Below are positions 51,657-61,295 of a stretch of 64,000 bases of DNA, piece after piece. Source of the stretch: Arthrobacter pascens (GTDB lineage: Bacteria; Actinomycetota; Actinomycetes; Actinomycetales; Micrococcaceae); NCBI RefSeq assembly GCF_030815585.1, contig NZ_JAUSWY010000001.1, positions 744,001 through 808,000 of the forward strand. The letters run 5' to 3'. The position numbers and the translations under genes were made by a program. Position 1 is the stretch's first letter; each line of letters opens with the position of its first letter. Below the pieces are notes generated by a model. That model was not told where the DNA came from. It searched no databases and worked only from the letters and a program-made list of their open reading frames with translations.

Positions 51657-52880
51657 CTAGACGGGCTCGCTGTTGGCCGGCGGCAGGTCCGGATTCATGG
51701 GCTCCAAGTTGGGATCCTCGGCCGTCCAGACCTGGATGACTGCCCAGATTACGGCGGCCAGGGGAACGGAGAGCACTGCGCCCACGATGCCGGCCAGGAT
51801 GGTGCCGGCAGTCAGCGCCATCAGGATCACCAGGGCATGCAGCTGAAGCGACTTGCCCATAACGATGGGTTGCAGGAGGTCCCCCTCGAGCTGGTTCACG
51901 GCAATGACCACGGCCACCACGATGAGGGCCACAACCGGGCCGTTGGCCACCAACGCCACCAGGGTGGCGAGGATGCCGGCAACTGTGGCTCCCACCAGCG
52001 GGATGAAGGCGGTCATAAAGACGATGATGGCCAGCGGGAAGGCCAGCGGAACCTGGAGGATCAGGAGCGCGGCGCCGATGGCGACGGCGTCCACCAGGGC
52101 CACCACGGCGGTTCCGCGGACGTAACCTCCCAGTACCTCCAGGGTCCGGCTGCCCGCCCGGCGGAGCTTTGCCTCGCGGTTCCCGCTGAAGGGCCGGAGG
52201 AAGAAGTTCCAGATCTTGGCGCCGTCCTTGAGGAAGAAGAACAGGATCACCACCATCAGGGCGGCCCCTGCCAGGAACTCGGTCACTACGGACAGTCCGG
52301 TGATGGCGCCGGAGCGCACCTGGCTGCTCGTGGCGAACTGGATGATCCCCTCCCTGGCCTGGTCCAGCTGCTCGCGGTCCACGGGCACAGGTCCCGTGAG
52401 CAGGAACTGTTCAAACTGGTCCAGGCCGGAGGAGGCCTGCTGCACCAGGTCGCTCCATTGGCTCCGGACGGAGAAATAGATCACCGTGGAGATCCCGGCC
52501 AGCAGGATCAGCAAGGCTACAAAAGCCAGGCTGGCGGCAGCGGCGCCGGGCAGTCCACGGCGCCGGAGCAGGTTCACGAACGGGCCGATCGCGGCGGCAA
52601 GGATCAGCGCGATCAGGACCGGAATAACCAGGAGCTTGATCTGCATGAGTGCGTAGACGGAGGTCACGGCCACTCCCAGGATCAGCAGGATCTGGGCCGA
52701 GCGGATGCTTATCCGGCCAAGGCTGTCGGCCCACAGGGCGCCGGGCGGCTTTGGCCCGTTCCGCTTCCCGGCCGGCGAACCGGCTGGCGAACCGGCCGGC
52801 GAACCGGGGGACTTCCCGGGGGCTGGGGCGGGCGGCTCACCGGAAGGTTCGTGCTCGGACAGTTTTGCTGCTCGGGCCAT
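51657..52880 (-). CDS. AI-2E family transporter
   Basis: A 407-residue membrane protein of the AI-2E/PerM family with about eight hydrophobic segments; the central region between helices 3 and 4 (LVQQASSGLDQFEQFLLTG) and the C-terminal block PLVGATVAGILATLVAL and EGDLLQPIVMG are typical. Family members export signals, ions or act as antiporters; the substrate is unknown. The N-terminal 60 residues are disordered and include a Gly-Ser-Pro-Ala tandem repeat. GAGGAG precedes the ATG by five bases. Confidence 0.88.
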   Translation of the reverse strand: MARAAKLSEHEPSGEPPAPAPGKSPGSPAGSPAGSPAGKRNGPKPPGALWADSLGRISIRSAQILLILGVAVTSVYALMQIKLLVIPVLIALILAAAIGPFVNLLRRRGLPGAAAASLAFVALLILLAGISTVIYFSVRSQWSDLVQQASSGLDQFEQFLLTGPVPVDREQLDQAREGIIQFATSSQVRSGAITGLSVVTEFLAGAALMVVILFFFLKDGAKIWNFFLRPFSGNREAKLRRAGSRTLEVLGGYVRGTAVVALVDAVAIGAALLILQVPLAFPLAIIVFMTAFIPLVGATVAGILATLVALVANGPVVALIVVAVVIAVNQLEGDLLQPIVMGKSLQLHALVILMALTAGTILAGIVGAVLSVPLAAVIWAVIQVWTAEDPNLEPMNPDLPPANSEPV

Positions 52881-53012
52881 GGGGACTCCTCGTCATCGGC
52901 GGGCACCGCGGGCGCAGGTGGCGCCCGACGGTCAACTATCTGGATCAGATAGCAAGCCTACTGACTGGTTGCGAGTCGGTGAACCGGCCCGGACAATCCG
53001 GCGGCCAGGGGC

Positions 53013-53693
53013 CTACGTCCGCAGCCACTCCGCACAGGAGTTCAGGTTCCTGTTGACGCTGGCCACGGCAGCGTCGACGTCGTGGGCCTCAATGGCGTCC
53101 ACCAGGGCACCGTGGCCCTCATGCGGGAGCCCGACAAAGCCAGCGCGGCGCTGCTGATTCAGCAGGTCCTTGTGGAATACGTCGCCGAAGCTGACGTACA
53201 GCTCGTGCAGCAGGGGATTCCCTGACGCCTGGGCTACACGCTCATGGAAGCCCCAGTCCGCGAGGGCCCAGCCCGCGTAGTCGGCCGCGTTCCACGCCTC
53301 ATCGCGTCGGGTGAGCAGCGCGCGCAGGGCGGAGACGTCGTCGGCCGTTGCGTTCCTGGCGGCCAGGCGCGCGGCCTGGGTGTCCAGCCCCACCCTGACT
53401 TCCAGGATGTGCTCCTCGGTGTGGTCCTGGTACATGCGGCGGGCGGCGCCGGAGATCTCGCTGGTGGCGCGGACGAAGGTGCCGTCGCCGCGGCGGACCT
53501 CCAGCATCCCGCTGTGGGCGAGGGCCTTGATCGACTCGCGGAGGGTGCCGCGCGAAACCCCAAGGTCGGCCATCAGTACCGTCTCGGACGGGATCCGCTG
53601 CTGCAGCGGCCACTCACCCGACTGGATCATGTCCCGCAGCTTGGCGGTGATCTCGTCCGCGAGGGGCTGGCGGTGTGAAGTGCTCAGGGCCAT
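53013..53693 (-). CDS. GntR/FadR-type transcriptional regulator
   Basis: A 226-residue regulator: an N-terminal winged helix (PSETVLMADLGVSRGTLRESIKAL) and an all-helical FCD effector domain (LEVRVGLDTQAARLAA, then FHERVAQASGNPLL with metal-ligand histidine). It is seven bases downstream of the MFS gene on the same strand and probably controls that transporter and itself through the palindrome at 54938. Confidence 0.9.
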   Translation of the reverse strand: MALSTSHRQPLADEITAKLRDMIQSGEWPLQQRIPSETVLMADLGVSRGTLRESIKALAHSGMLEVRRGDGTFVRATSEISGAARRMYQDHTEEHILEVRVGLDTQAARLAARNATADDVSALRALLTRRDEAWNAADYAGWALADWGFHERVAQASGNPLLHELYVSFGDVFHKDLLNQQRRAGFVGLPHEGHGALVDAIEAHDVDAAVASVNRNLNSCAEWLRT

Positions 53694-53699
53694 GGTTGC

Positions 53700-54920
53700 C
53701 TACTTCCTTCCGGCAGGGCGGACGCTGGTGAGCAGGTGGCCCACCACAATCTGGACCAGGGCGATGGCCAGCAGCAGGGCAAGCGGCAGGGTCCAGCCGC
53801 CCGTGGCACTGTGCAGCAGGCCGGCGCCGAAGGGCCCCACCGTCGCCAGCAGGTAACCAGTGGACTGCGCCAGCGTGGAAAGCGCCGTGGTCTCCGCTGT
53901 ATTCTCCCCGCTGCGGCTGATCATCACCATCACCAGCGGGAAGATGCCCAGGCCGAAGCCCAGGAGCACCGCCGGGATGATGGCCAGGCCAACGGGCAGG
54001 AACAGCAGCGAAGCCACACCGCCGGCCATGGTCACGGACACGAGGTAAAAGGCGGGACGCAGCATCCGGGGGCGGGAACCGATGGCGATCAGCACCATGC
54101 CGGCAGGGACGGAGACCAGCTGCATCAGCCCGTACATCAGCCCGCTGTCCGAGGCACTCAGCCCCATGGTGGTCAGCATGTACGGGAACCAGCTCAACAG
54201 CGCGTAGGCGAGCAGGGCCTGCAGTGTGAAGATGGCGGTGAGGAGCAGGCCCTTGCGGGTCCGTAGCAGTGGCCAGGGCGAGATGCGCGCGGCGGTGCTC
54301 CGGGCCTTGTTGCGGTGCGCGTGCAGCGCGACGGGAAGGAAGCCAAGGAAGGCTGCCACGGCCATGATGCCGATGGCGCCCACGGCGGCGGAAGGGGAGC
54401 CGAGCGCCTGTGCCAGCGGGACCACGGCCACGGCTGTCGCCGTCGCACCCGTGGTCATGGTCACCGTATACAGGCCCGTCATGAGTGAGGTGCGCCGGGC
54501 AAAATGCTCGCGGATGAACGACGGCATGGCCACGTTGCAGACCGCCAGGCCGGACATCCCCAGCACCGTACCCGCCATCAGCGCGCCGGTGGCCGGGATG
54601 CCTCGGATCAGCAGCCCGGCCGCCAGCATCGCCAGGGACAGCAGGATGGATTTCTCGACGCCGAGCCTTCCGGTGAGCCACGACGTCGCCGCACCTGCCA
54701 CGGCAAAGCAGAGGGTGGGAATGGAGGGAATGACGGCGGCCACCAGCGGCCCGTACCCCAGCACCAGCTGAAGATCGTGGAGCAGCGCCGAGGCCCCCGT
54801 GATCCCAGCGCGCAGGTTCAGCCCGATCAGTACCAGCGCGATCACGCCGAGTACGACGGCGGTGCGCGGCGCGGGCGGGGCTGTATCCGGTGCCTGGGGA
54901 GCTGAGGTGGAGACGGTCAT
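53700..54920 (-). CDS. MFS transporter, CynX/NimT type
   Basis: A 406-residue transporter with twelve hydrophobic segments. LIGLNLRAGITGASALL after helix 1 and IPTLCFAVAGAATSWL are typical of the CynX/NimT group, known for cyanate and nitroimidazole-type substrates; the true substrate is open. AAGGA touches the ATG, so either translation is leaderless or a start slightly downstream is used. First gene of an operon with the GntR regulator. Confidence 0.87.
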   Translation of the reverse strand: MTVSTSAPQAPDTAPPAPRTAVVLGVIALVLIGLNLRAGITGASALLHDLQLVLGYGPLVAAVIPSIPTLCFAVAGAATSWLTGRLGVEKSILLSLAMLAAGLLIRGIPATGALMAGTVLGMSGLAVCNVAMPSFIREHFARRTSLMTGLYTVTMTTGATATAVAVVPLAQALGSPSAAVGAIGIMAVAAFLGFLPVALHAHRNKARSTAARISPWPLLRTRKGLLLTAIFTLQALLAYALLSWFPYMLTTMGLSASDSGLMYGLMQLVSVPAGMVLIAIGSRPRMLRPAFYLVSVTMAGGVASLLFLPVGLAIIPAVLLGFGLGIFPLVMVMISRSGENTAETTALSTLAQSTGYLLATVGPFGAGLLHSATGGWTLPLALLLAIALVQIVVGHLLTSVRPAGRK

Positions 54921-54937
54921 TCCTTAAGGTTAGACGT

Positions 54938-54954
54938 TAGACGTTTGATGTCTA
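54938..54954. promoter_or_regulatory. Candidate GntR operator
   Basis: TAGACGTTTGATGTCTA: TAGAC/GTCTA arms pair around a seven-base centre. A further half site TAGACG lies at 54931. It is 18 bp upstream of the MFS start and fits the spaced-palindrome type bound by FadR-subfamily regulators. Confidence 0.65.
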
Positions 54955-55085
54955 GACTTTTGTGGCTCATCTCTCCCGCCGCTTCAGGTTGGGGCCATAG
55001 ACTCGTGGCCACAGCACATTCTGGGGACCACGATGAAAATATGGGCCCGGGCCGGAGCTGCATCGATGTGGAAGGACGGACAGTT

Positions 55086-56771
55086 ATGGCTTCCCAGGGA
55101 GTTGAGACCGAGAAGAAGTACGACGTCGGTGAGGCGGCTGTGGTGCCGTCCCTCGCGGACCTGCCGGGCGTGGCGCGTGTGGGGGAGCCCCACCTGGCCA
55201 TCCTGGAAGCTGTCTATTTCGATACCGACCGGCAGGCCCTCGCGTTCAGGCACATCACGCTGCGCCGGCGGACGGGCGGTACCGACGCCGGCTGGCACCT
55301 TAAGCTGCCGGCGGAGAGTTCTGCCGAGGCTGCCGCAGGGACTGCTTCCGGGGCCAAATCCGGGGCCAAAACGGTGACCGGAAGTGACGCAGAACCCCAG
55401 CAGCGCCGCGAGCTGATCGCGCCTCTAGGCCAACCCGCCGTCGTGCCCGACATACTGCTGGCGCACCTGTACGCGTATCTGCGTGGGGCGGACCTGGCGC
55501 CGGTGGTCCGGCTGGAAACCCATCGCACCACCTACCCGCTGTACGGGGAGGCCAGCGAGCACCTGGCTGACCTGGCCGACGACCGGGTGCAGGCCGAGGC
55601 CCTGGGTGGAGCTTCCATAGGCGGGGCTTCCCTGGACGAAGCCGGCCCCGACGGAGCCGGCCGGACCCAGCGGTGGCGCGAGTGGGAAGTGGAGCTCGTC
55701 CATGGCGGGCCGGAGCTATTTCCTGCCGCGGAGGACGCCCTGGCTGCCGCCGGAGCCCGCCCGGCACAGCACGGATCCAAACTGGCGCGGGCGCTTGGCG
55801 GGACGCGGCCAATCAGCGAGCCGGACCAAGGCGACGCTGATGAGGAGGCGGCTGAAACCGAGGACACTGCCGGGACGGCGCCGGGCAAGAAATCGCCGGC
55901 GTCCTCCGTCGTCACGGCCTATCTGGCTGGGCAGATCCACCAAATCCTGGCGCACGATCCGGGGGTGAGGCTGGAGGAGCCGGAGGCGGTGCACAACATG
56001 CGTTCGGCATGCCGCCGGGTGCGCTCGGCGCTGGCGGCCTACCGCCGGCTGTACAGCGCGGTGGCCGTGAGGCGGCTGCGGGACGAACTGAGGTGGCTCG
56101 GCCGGATCCTTGGGGGACCGCGCGACGCCGAGGTCATGCGAGACCGGCTGCTGGGTCACGTGGACGAGCTGCCGCCCGGGCAGGCGGCAGCGGCGGTGAA
56201 GGAGCGCGTGGAACGTGAACTCGGGGACAGGTATAACGCCGGATCCCGGAAACTGCAGGAAGTTCTCCTGTCCGAGCGTTATTTCCGGCTCCTCGACGAC
56301 CTTGAGGCGTTCCGCGACCATCCGCCCGTCCGGCCCGAGGGGGCCGCACCGGCCCGGAAGGTGGCCGGCAAGCTGGTGGGCAAAGCAGCCAAACGGCTGC
56401 GCCGGTCGCACAAGGCAGCCAAGGATGCCCGGCGGGGAGCGCCGCATGAAACGGCACTGCACCAGGTCCGCAAGGACGCGAAACGGCTCCGGCACCTGGC
56501 GGAGTCGCTGCATCCCGTCTATGGCAAGCGTGCCGCAAAAATCGCCAAGGCTGCGCACCGGCAGCAGAAGATCCTGGGGGAGTTCCACGACAGCGTGATT
56601 GCCGCGGACCTGCTGGCCAAGCTGGGCTCCGGGCCGGATCTCCCGGAGCCGGTTGCCTCGGCCTATGTCACGCTACGGACGCGGCAGGTGCAGCTCGCGG
56701 CGGACGCCGAGTCCAAGTACCTCAAGGCAAGGAAGAAGTCCCGCAAATTCCTGAAGGGCGGGGTCATCTAG
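55086..56771 (+). CDS. CYTH and CHAD domain protein
   Basis: A 561-residue two-domain protein. Residues about 5-235 form a CYTH triphosphate tunnel with the defining ExExK signature (E7, E9, K11 in VETEKKY) and the metal-binding pattern of alternating acidic and basic strands; about 285-555 form the helical, histidine-rich CHAD domain (HNMRSACRRVRSAL, HQVRKDAKRLRHLAE). Such proteins bind polyphosphate or inorganic triphosphate; CHAD targets polyphosphate granules. AAGGA precedes the ATG at 55086, and the tunnel signature starts right after it. Divergent from the MFS gene. Confidence 0.9.
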   Translation: MASQGVETEKKYDVGEAAVVPSLADLPGVARVGEPHLAILEAVYFDTDRQALAFRHITLRRRTGGTDAGWHLKLPAESSAEAAAGTASGAKSGAKTVTGSDAEPQQRRELIAPLGQPAVVPDILLAHLYAYLRGADLAPVVRLETHRTTYPLYGEASEHLADLADDRVQAEALGGASIGGASLDEAGPDGAGRTQRWREWEVELVHGGPELFPAAEDALAAAGARPAQHGSKLARALGGTRPISEPDQGDADEEAAETEDTAGTAPGKKSPASSVVTAYLAGQIHQILAHDPGVRLEEPEAVHNMRSACRRVRSALAAYRRLYSAVAVRRLRDELRWLGRILGGPRDAEVMRDRLLGHVDELPPGQAAAAVKERVERELGDRYNAGSRKLQEVLLSERYFRLLDDLEAFRDHPPVRPEGAAPARKVAGKLVGKAAKRLRRSHKAAKDARRGAPHETALHQVRKDAKRLRHLAESLHPVYGKRAAKIAKAAHRQQKILGEFHDSVIAADLLAKLGSGPDLPEPVASAYVTLRTRQVQLAADAESKYLKARKKSRKFLKGGVI

Positions 56772-56794
56772 CCAGCCTGAGTGCTTCCCGCGGG

Positions 56795-58231
56795 CTACTT
56801 CCCGTGGCGTGCTCCGAGCCTGGCGACGGCCAGCGACAGCCACAGCTGCACCCGGTCGGCCGTGACCGCCGGATCGTAGCCTGTCAGTTCGGTGATCTGG
56901 GCCAGGCGGTACCGCACGGTGTTCCGGTGCAGGGTCAGGTCTTCGGCCACGGCGGCCACGGAGCCGTTGTTGTTGAGGTAGCTTTCCAGCGTGGTCATCA
57001 GCTCGGCACCATGGGCGGAGTCGAAGGCCCGCAGCGGGTTCAGGGATTCGTTGGCCATGTCGGCGAGGGGCACGTCCTCGCTGGCCAGGAGCAGGGACGT
57101 CAGGCTCAGCCGTTCGGGCTCGTTAACCGGCAGGCCGTGATTGGCGGCCTCCCGGGCCTCGAAATAGCTCCAGCGCAGCCCGTTTGGTTTGGTGTACGCC
57201 CCGCCGATGCCGATCGTCGCGTGGATGCCGGCCTCAGCCAGGTGGTCGCTCAGCTTCCGCGCCAGCGCCGGTGCGCCGCTGCCGTCGTCGTTGACAACAA
57301 CCACCAGGTCCTTCCCGACGACGGCGGCCACGGCGTTCTCCAGAGGCTGCGGTACCGACGTACTCACCAAGGCCTTGTGGTGCGCTGTGGAGACGGCCAG
57401 CAGCACCACGTTCTTGCGCGTGCTGTCCACACCCACGCCGGCCAACCGGCGCTGGGCCTCGCTGGTTTCGAGCGCCCCGTGGATGACGTCTTCCAGCACC
57501 TGGCCGCACAGGGCCCGCTCCGCCTGGCGCTGCTTGACCATGTTGTTCAGCTCCACGCTGATGAGGTTCTGCGCGTAGCCGATGATGCCCGAATCCTCGA
57601 ACGGCTGGCGGATCCAGAGCGTGCACGCGTCCCGGCGGCCGGTGGGGATCGGATAGGACGCCCACGTGTCCGCGGAGGGGTGGTCCTTGGTGCTGTTGTA
57701 TAGCTGTGCCGCGAACTGGCTGAGCGCAATGTCGGTCCGGAGCATACTGCCCAGGTGTTTCAGGAGTTCGGACAGTCCGCCGCCGGTCAGGAGTGCACGG
57801 GCCAGGACCTGATGCCCGGCGATCAGCCGTTCCAGCTTGGCGTAGTGGTCCGCTGACTGGGCGTCGGCCACCAGCTTTCCGATGGCTATGAAGGGCGTCT
57901 CATAGGGGACTTCCACCACCGGCAGCCCCCAGCGGTTGGCCTCGGCGACCAAAGCCGGCGGCACGGCGTCGTGCGTTAATCCGATGCCGAATCCGATGCC
58001 CACCGCACCCGCGCGTTGGACCTGACGGACAAAGCGCCGCTGCTCGGGCGCCGAACGGAGGCGCATGCCCGTGGTGAGCACCAGTTCGCCGCCGTTGATG
58101 AAGCGCTGCGGATCTTCCAGTTCTGTAACCGCCACCCAGTTGATGTCCTGGTGCCAGGTGGTCTCGGCGAGGCCCGCCTTGGACAGCTTAAGGGTGTTCA
58201 CGCCCAGGAGGGCAGCGAGGGAAATGGCCAT
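56795..58231 (-). CDS. PucR-family transcriptional regulator
   Basis: A 478-residue PucR-type regulator: N-terminal PucR domain (about 10-120), a GGDEF-like middle part and a C-terminal helix-turn-helix of the PucR_2 class (LESYLNNNGSVAAVAEDLTL, HRNTVRYRLAQITELTGYD). It is divergent from patD-gabT and by position activates putrescine/GABA degradation, inference from context. TATCCT lies six bases before the ATG, giving another likely leaderless start. Confidence 0.9.
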   Translation of the reverse strand: MAISLAALLGVNTLKLSKAGLAETTWHQDINWVAVTELEDPQRFINGGELVLTTGMRLRSAPEQRRFVRQVQRAGAVGIGFGIGLTHDAVPPALVAEANRWGLPVVEVPYETPFIAIGKLVADAQSADHYAKLERLIAGHQVLARALLTGGGLSELLKHLGSMLRTDIALSQFAAQLYNSTKDHPSADTWASYPIPTGRRDACTLWIRQPFEDSGIIGYAQNLISVELNNMVKQRQAERALCGQVLEDVIHGALETSEAQRRLAGVGVDSTRKNVVLLAVSTAHHKALVSTSVPQPLENAVAAVVGKDLVVVVNDDGSGAPALARKLSDHLAEAGIHATIGIGGAYTKPNGLRWSYFEAREAANHGLPVNEPERLSLTSLLLASEDVPLADMANESLNPLRAFDSAHGAELMTTLESYLNNNGSVAAVAEDLTLHRNTVRYRLAQITELTGYDPAVTADRVQLWLSLAVARLGARHGK

Positions 58232-58253
58232 GTCCCAAGGATAGTCGGGCGCT

Positions 58254-58281
58254 GGTCAACCGCACTAAACAATTCGGTCAA
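58254..58281. promoter_or_regulatory. Direct repeat in the pucR-patD gap
   Basis: GGTCAA at 58254 and 58276, 22 bp apart (about two helical turns), upstream of both divergent genes. A candidate activator site for the PucR-type regulator; the binding pattern of this regulator is not known. Confidence 0.4.
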
Positions 58282-58387
58282 GGGTGTGCAGGTGGCTATT
58301 CCCTGGGTAAAGGCGCTGGCATAGGCTCAAGGCAGTCGCATCCATCCGCTTCGCAGCTGATGATCCCTATGAAAGAGGTTGCACGCC

Positions 58388-59818
58388 GTGGTTCAAACCT
58401 TGCAGAACTTCATCAACGGTGAGTTCGTCACGCCCGCCGGCACAGGCATGCTGGACATCGTTAATCCTGTTACCGGAGAGGTGGTGGCCCACTCGCCGAT
58501 CTCTGGCCAGGCCGATGTTGATGCCGCCATGACCGCCGCCAAGGACGCCTTCAGAACCTGGAAGCACGTCACTCCCGGCCAGCGCCAGCTGATGCTGCTC
58601 AAGCTCGCCGACGCCATCGAGGCCAACAGCGATGAACTCGTGGAAGCGCAGCACCGCAACACCGGACAGGTGCGTTCACTCATCGCGTCCGAGGAAGTGG
58701 CGGCAGGCGCCGACCAGCTCCGATTCTTCGCCGGTGCCGCGCGCATCCTGGAAGGCAAGTCCGCCGGGGAATACTTCGAAGGCCACACCTCCTACGTCCG
58801 GCGCGAACCCATCGGCGTGGTGGCCCAGGTTGCCCCGTGGAACTACCCCTTCCTGATGGCCATCTGGAAGATCGGTCCCGCGCTCGCCGCCGGCAACACC
58901 GTGGTCCTCAAGCCCTCCGACACCACGCCTGAATCCACCTTGGTGCTGGCCCGCCTGGCGGGGGAGGTCCTGCCGGCCGGGGTGCTGAACGTCCTGCTGG
59001 GCACCGGCGAAACCGGCGCCCTGATGGTGGAACACAAGGTCCCCGGCCTGGTCTCCATCACCGGGTCCGTCCGGGCCGGGATCGCCGTTGCCTCGGGTGC
59101 GGCCAGGGGCCTCAAGCGCGCCCACCTGGAGCTGGGCGGCAAGGCTCCGGCCATCGTGTTCAAGGACGCCGACATCAAGAAGAGCGCCGCGGCCATCGCC
59201 GAGTTCGCCTTCTTCAACGCCGGCCAGGACTGCACGGCCATCACGCGCGTGCTGGTGGAGGACTCGGTCCACGACGACGTTGTGGCAGCCATGGTCGAGC
59301 ACACCAAGACACTCCACACCGGTTCGCAGAACGATGAGGACAACTACTTCGGCCCGCTCAACAACGCGAACCACTTCAACGCTGTCAGCGCCGTGGTGGA
59401 ACACCTCCCCGAGAACTGCAGGGTGGTCACCGGTGGCCACCGGGCCGGGGAGAAGGGCTTCTTCTTCGAACCCACTATCGTCACCGGCGCCAAGCAGACC
59501 GACGACATTGTCCAGAAGGAGACCTTCGGACCGGTCATCACTGTCCAGAAGTTCAGCACGGAGGACGAGGCAGTGGAGCTGGCGAACGACGTCGAATACG
59601 CCCTCGCCTCCAGCGTCTGGACGAGCGACCACGGCACGGCCATGAGGCTCAGCCGTGACCTCGATTTCGGTGCTGTCTGGATCAACACCCACATCCTCCT
59701 TACCGCCGAAATGCCCCACGGCGGCTTCAAACAGTCCGGCTACGGCAAGGACCTCTCCATGTACGGCGTCGAGGACTACACGCGCATCAAGCACGTCATG
59801 TCCGCGCTCGACGCCTGA
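58388..59818 (+). CDS. patD: Gamma-aminobutyraldehyde dehydrogenase
   Basis: A 476-residue NAD-dependent aldehyde dehydrogenase that oxidises 4-aminobutanal to GABA in putrescine degradation. The catalytic Cys281 lies in FNAGQDCTA, the general-base Glu in LELGGKAP, and the substrate-group signature RFFAGAARILEG / GEYFEGHTSYVRR matches PatD. GAAAGAGG is nine bases before the GTG at 58388; the TTG at 58379 touches that site and was rejected. In operon with gabT, 27 bp apart. Confidence 0.9.
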   Translation: MVQTLQNFINGEFVTPAGTGMLDIVNPVTGEVVAHSPISGQADVDAAMTAAKDAFRTWKHVTPGQRQLMLLKLADAIEANSDELVEAQHRNTGQVRSLIASEEVAAGADQLRFFAGAARILEGKSAGEYFEGHTSYVRREPIGVVAQVAPWNYPFLMAIWKIGPALAAGNTVVLKPSDTTPESTLVLARLAGEVLPAGVLNVLLGTGETGALMVEHKVPGLVSITGSVRAGIAVASGAARGLKRAHLELGGKAPAIVFKDADIKKSAAAIAEFAFFNAGQDCTAITRVLVEDSVHDDVVAAMVEHTKTLHTGSQNDEDNYFGPLNNANHFNAVSAVVEHLPENCRVVTGGHRAGEKGFFFEPTIVTGAKQTDDIVQKETFGPVITVQKFSTEDEAVELANDVEYALASSVWTSDHGTAMRLSRDLDFGAVWINTHILLTAEMPHGGFKQSGYGKDLSMYGVEDYTRIKHVMSALDA

Positions 59819-59845
59819 TCCCCGGTTTTCAAGAAAGGCTCTTCC

Positions 59846-61216
59846 ATGACCACCACCGCAAGCGAAATCACTTACCGCCTGGAGCAGAAGCGCCGCGTCA
59901 ACGCAGACTTCCCTGGCCCCAAGTCCGTGGCACTGGGGGACCGCCGCAAGGCAGTCGTTGCAGCCGGCGTCGCCTCCGCTGTGCCCGTCTACGTTGCGGA
60001 CGCCGACGGCGGCATCATCCACGATGTCGACGGCAACTCCTTCATCGACCTCGGCTCAGGCATCGCGGTGACCAGCGTCGGCGCGTCCGATCCCGCCGTC
60101 GTCGGGGCCGTGAAGGAAGCCGTCGAGCACTTCACCCACACCTGTTTTATGGTCACCCCGTACGAAAGCTATGTGGCGCTCGCCGAGCAGCTGAACCGGC
60201 TGACTCCGGGCGGGCACGAGAAGCGCACCGTGTTGTTCAACTCCGGCGCCGAGGCAGTGGAGAACGCAGTCAAGGTGGCCCGCCTCGCAACCGGCCGCGA
60301 CGCCGTCGTCGCCTTTGACCACGCCTACCACGGCCGCACCAACCTGACCATGGCGCTCACCGCCAAGGCCATGCCGTACAAAACCAACTTCGGCCCCTTC
60401 GCGCCCGAGGTCTACCGCATGCCCATGAGCTACCCGTACCGCGAGGAAAACCCGGACATCACCGGCGCCGAGGCCGCCAAGCGCGCCATCAGCATGATCG
60501 AAAAGCAGATCGGCGGCGACCAGGTTGCCGCGATCATCATCGAGCCCATCCAGGGCGAGGGCGGCTTCATCGTCCCGGCCGCGGGCTTCCTGCCGGCGCT
60601 GGCCGACTGGGCCAAGGAAAAGGGCATCGTCTTCATCGCGGACGAGGTCCAGTCCGGCTTCTGCCGCACCGGCGAATGGTTTGCCGTGAACCACGAAGGC
60701 GTTGTGCCGGACATCATCACCATGGCCAAGGGGATCGCGGGTGGCATGCCCCTGTCTGCCATCACGGGCCGAGCGGACCTGCTCGACGCCGTCCACCCCG
60801 GCGGCCTGGGCGGCACCTACGGCGGCAACCCGGTAGCCTGCGCGGCGGCCCTTGCGGCCATCGGTTCCATGCAGGAATACGACCTTGCAGGACGTGCCCG
60901 CCACATCGAGTCCCTTGCCACAGCACGGCTGCGCGGACTGCAGGATGACCTTGCCGGTTCCGGCGCGGCCGTCATCGGCGACATCCGCGGCCGCGGCGCC
61001 ATGCTGGCCATTGAGTTGGTCCAGGCCGGTTCGAAGGAACCCAACCCGGAGCTCACCAAGGCCGTGGCGGCTGCCTGCCTCAAAGAGGGCGTCATCATCC
61101 TCACCTGCGGCACCTACGGCAATGTCATCCGCCTCCTGCCGCCGCTGGTGATCACCGACGAGCTGCTGAACGACGGCCTGGACGTCCTCGCCGCTGCCAT
61201 CAAGGCCCTCGCCTAG
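59846..61216 (+). CDS. gabT: 4-Aminobutyrate aminotransferase
   Basis: A 456-residue class III PLP aminotransferase that converts GABA to succinate semialdehyde. NSGAEAVENAVKVAR, HAYHGRTNLTMALT, IIEPIQGEGGF and ADEVQSGFCRTG are present, with the PLP lysine in TMAKGIAGG (about 295). AAGAAAGG lies seven bases before the ATG. With PatD it carries putrescine-derived carbon to succinate semialdehyde. A strong terminator follows. Confidence 0.94.
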   Translation: MTTTASEITYRLEQKRRVNADFPGPKSVALGDRRKAVVAAGVASAVPVYVADADGGIIHDVDGNSFIDLGSGIAVTSVGASDPAVVGAVKEAVEHFTHTCFMVTPYESYVALAEQLNRLTPGGHEKRTVLFNSGAEAVENAVKVARLATGRDAVVAFDHAYHGRTNLTMALTAKAMPYKTNFGPFAPEVYRMPMSYPYREENPDITGAEAAKRAISMIEKQIGGDQVAAIIIEPIQGEGGFIVPAAGFLPALADWAKEKGIVFIADEVQSGFCRTGEWFAVNHEGVVPDIITMAKGIAGGMPLSAITGRADLLDAVHPGGLGGTYGGNPVACAAALAAIGSMQEYDLAGRARHIESLATARLRGLQDDLAGSGAAVIGDIRGRGAMLAIELVQAGSKEPNPELTKAVAAACLKEGVIILTCGTYGNVIRLLPPLVITDELLNDGLDVLAAAIKALA

Positions 61217-61256
61217 GGACATCAAGTTACAGGAAAAAGCAGGAACTGAAGATGAT

Positions 61257-61295
61257 GGGCAGCACTCCCGGTCAGGGGGTGCTGCCCTTTCTTGT
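61257..61295 (+). terminator. Intrinsic terminator after gabT
   Basis: GGGCAGCAC and GTGCTGCCC form a nine-base stem with further pairing CCC/GGG inside, followed by TTTCTTGTCTT. The clearest rho-independent terminator in the window, 40 bases after the gabT stop. Confidence 0.9.
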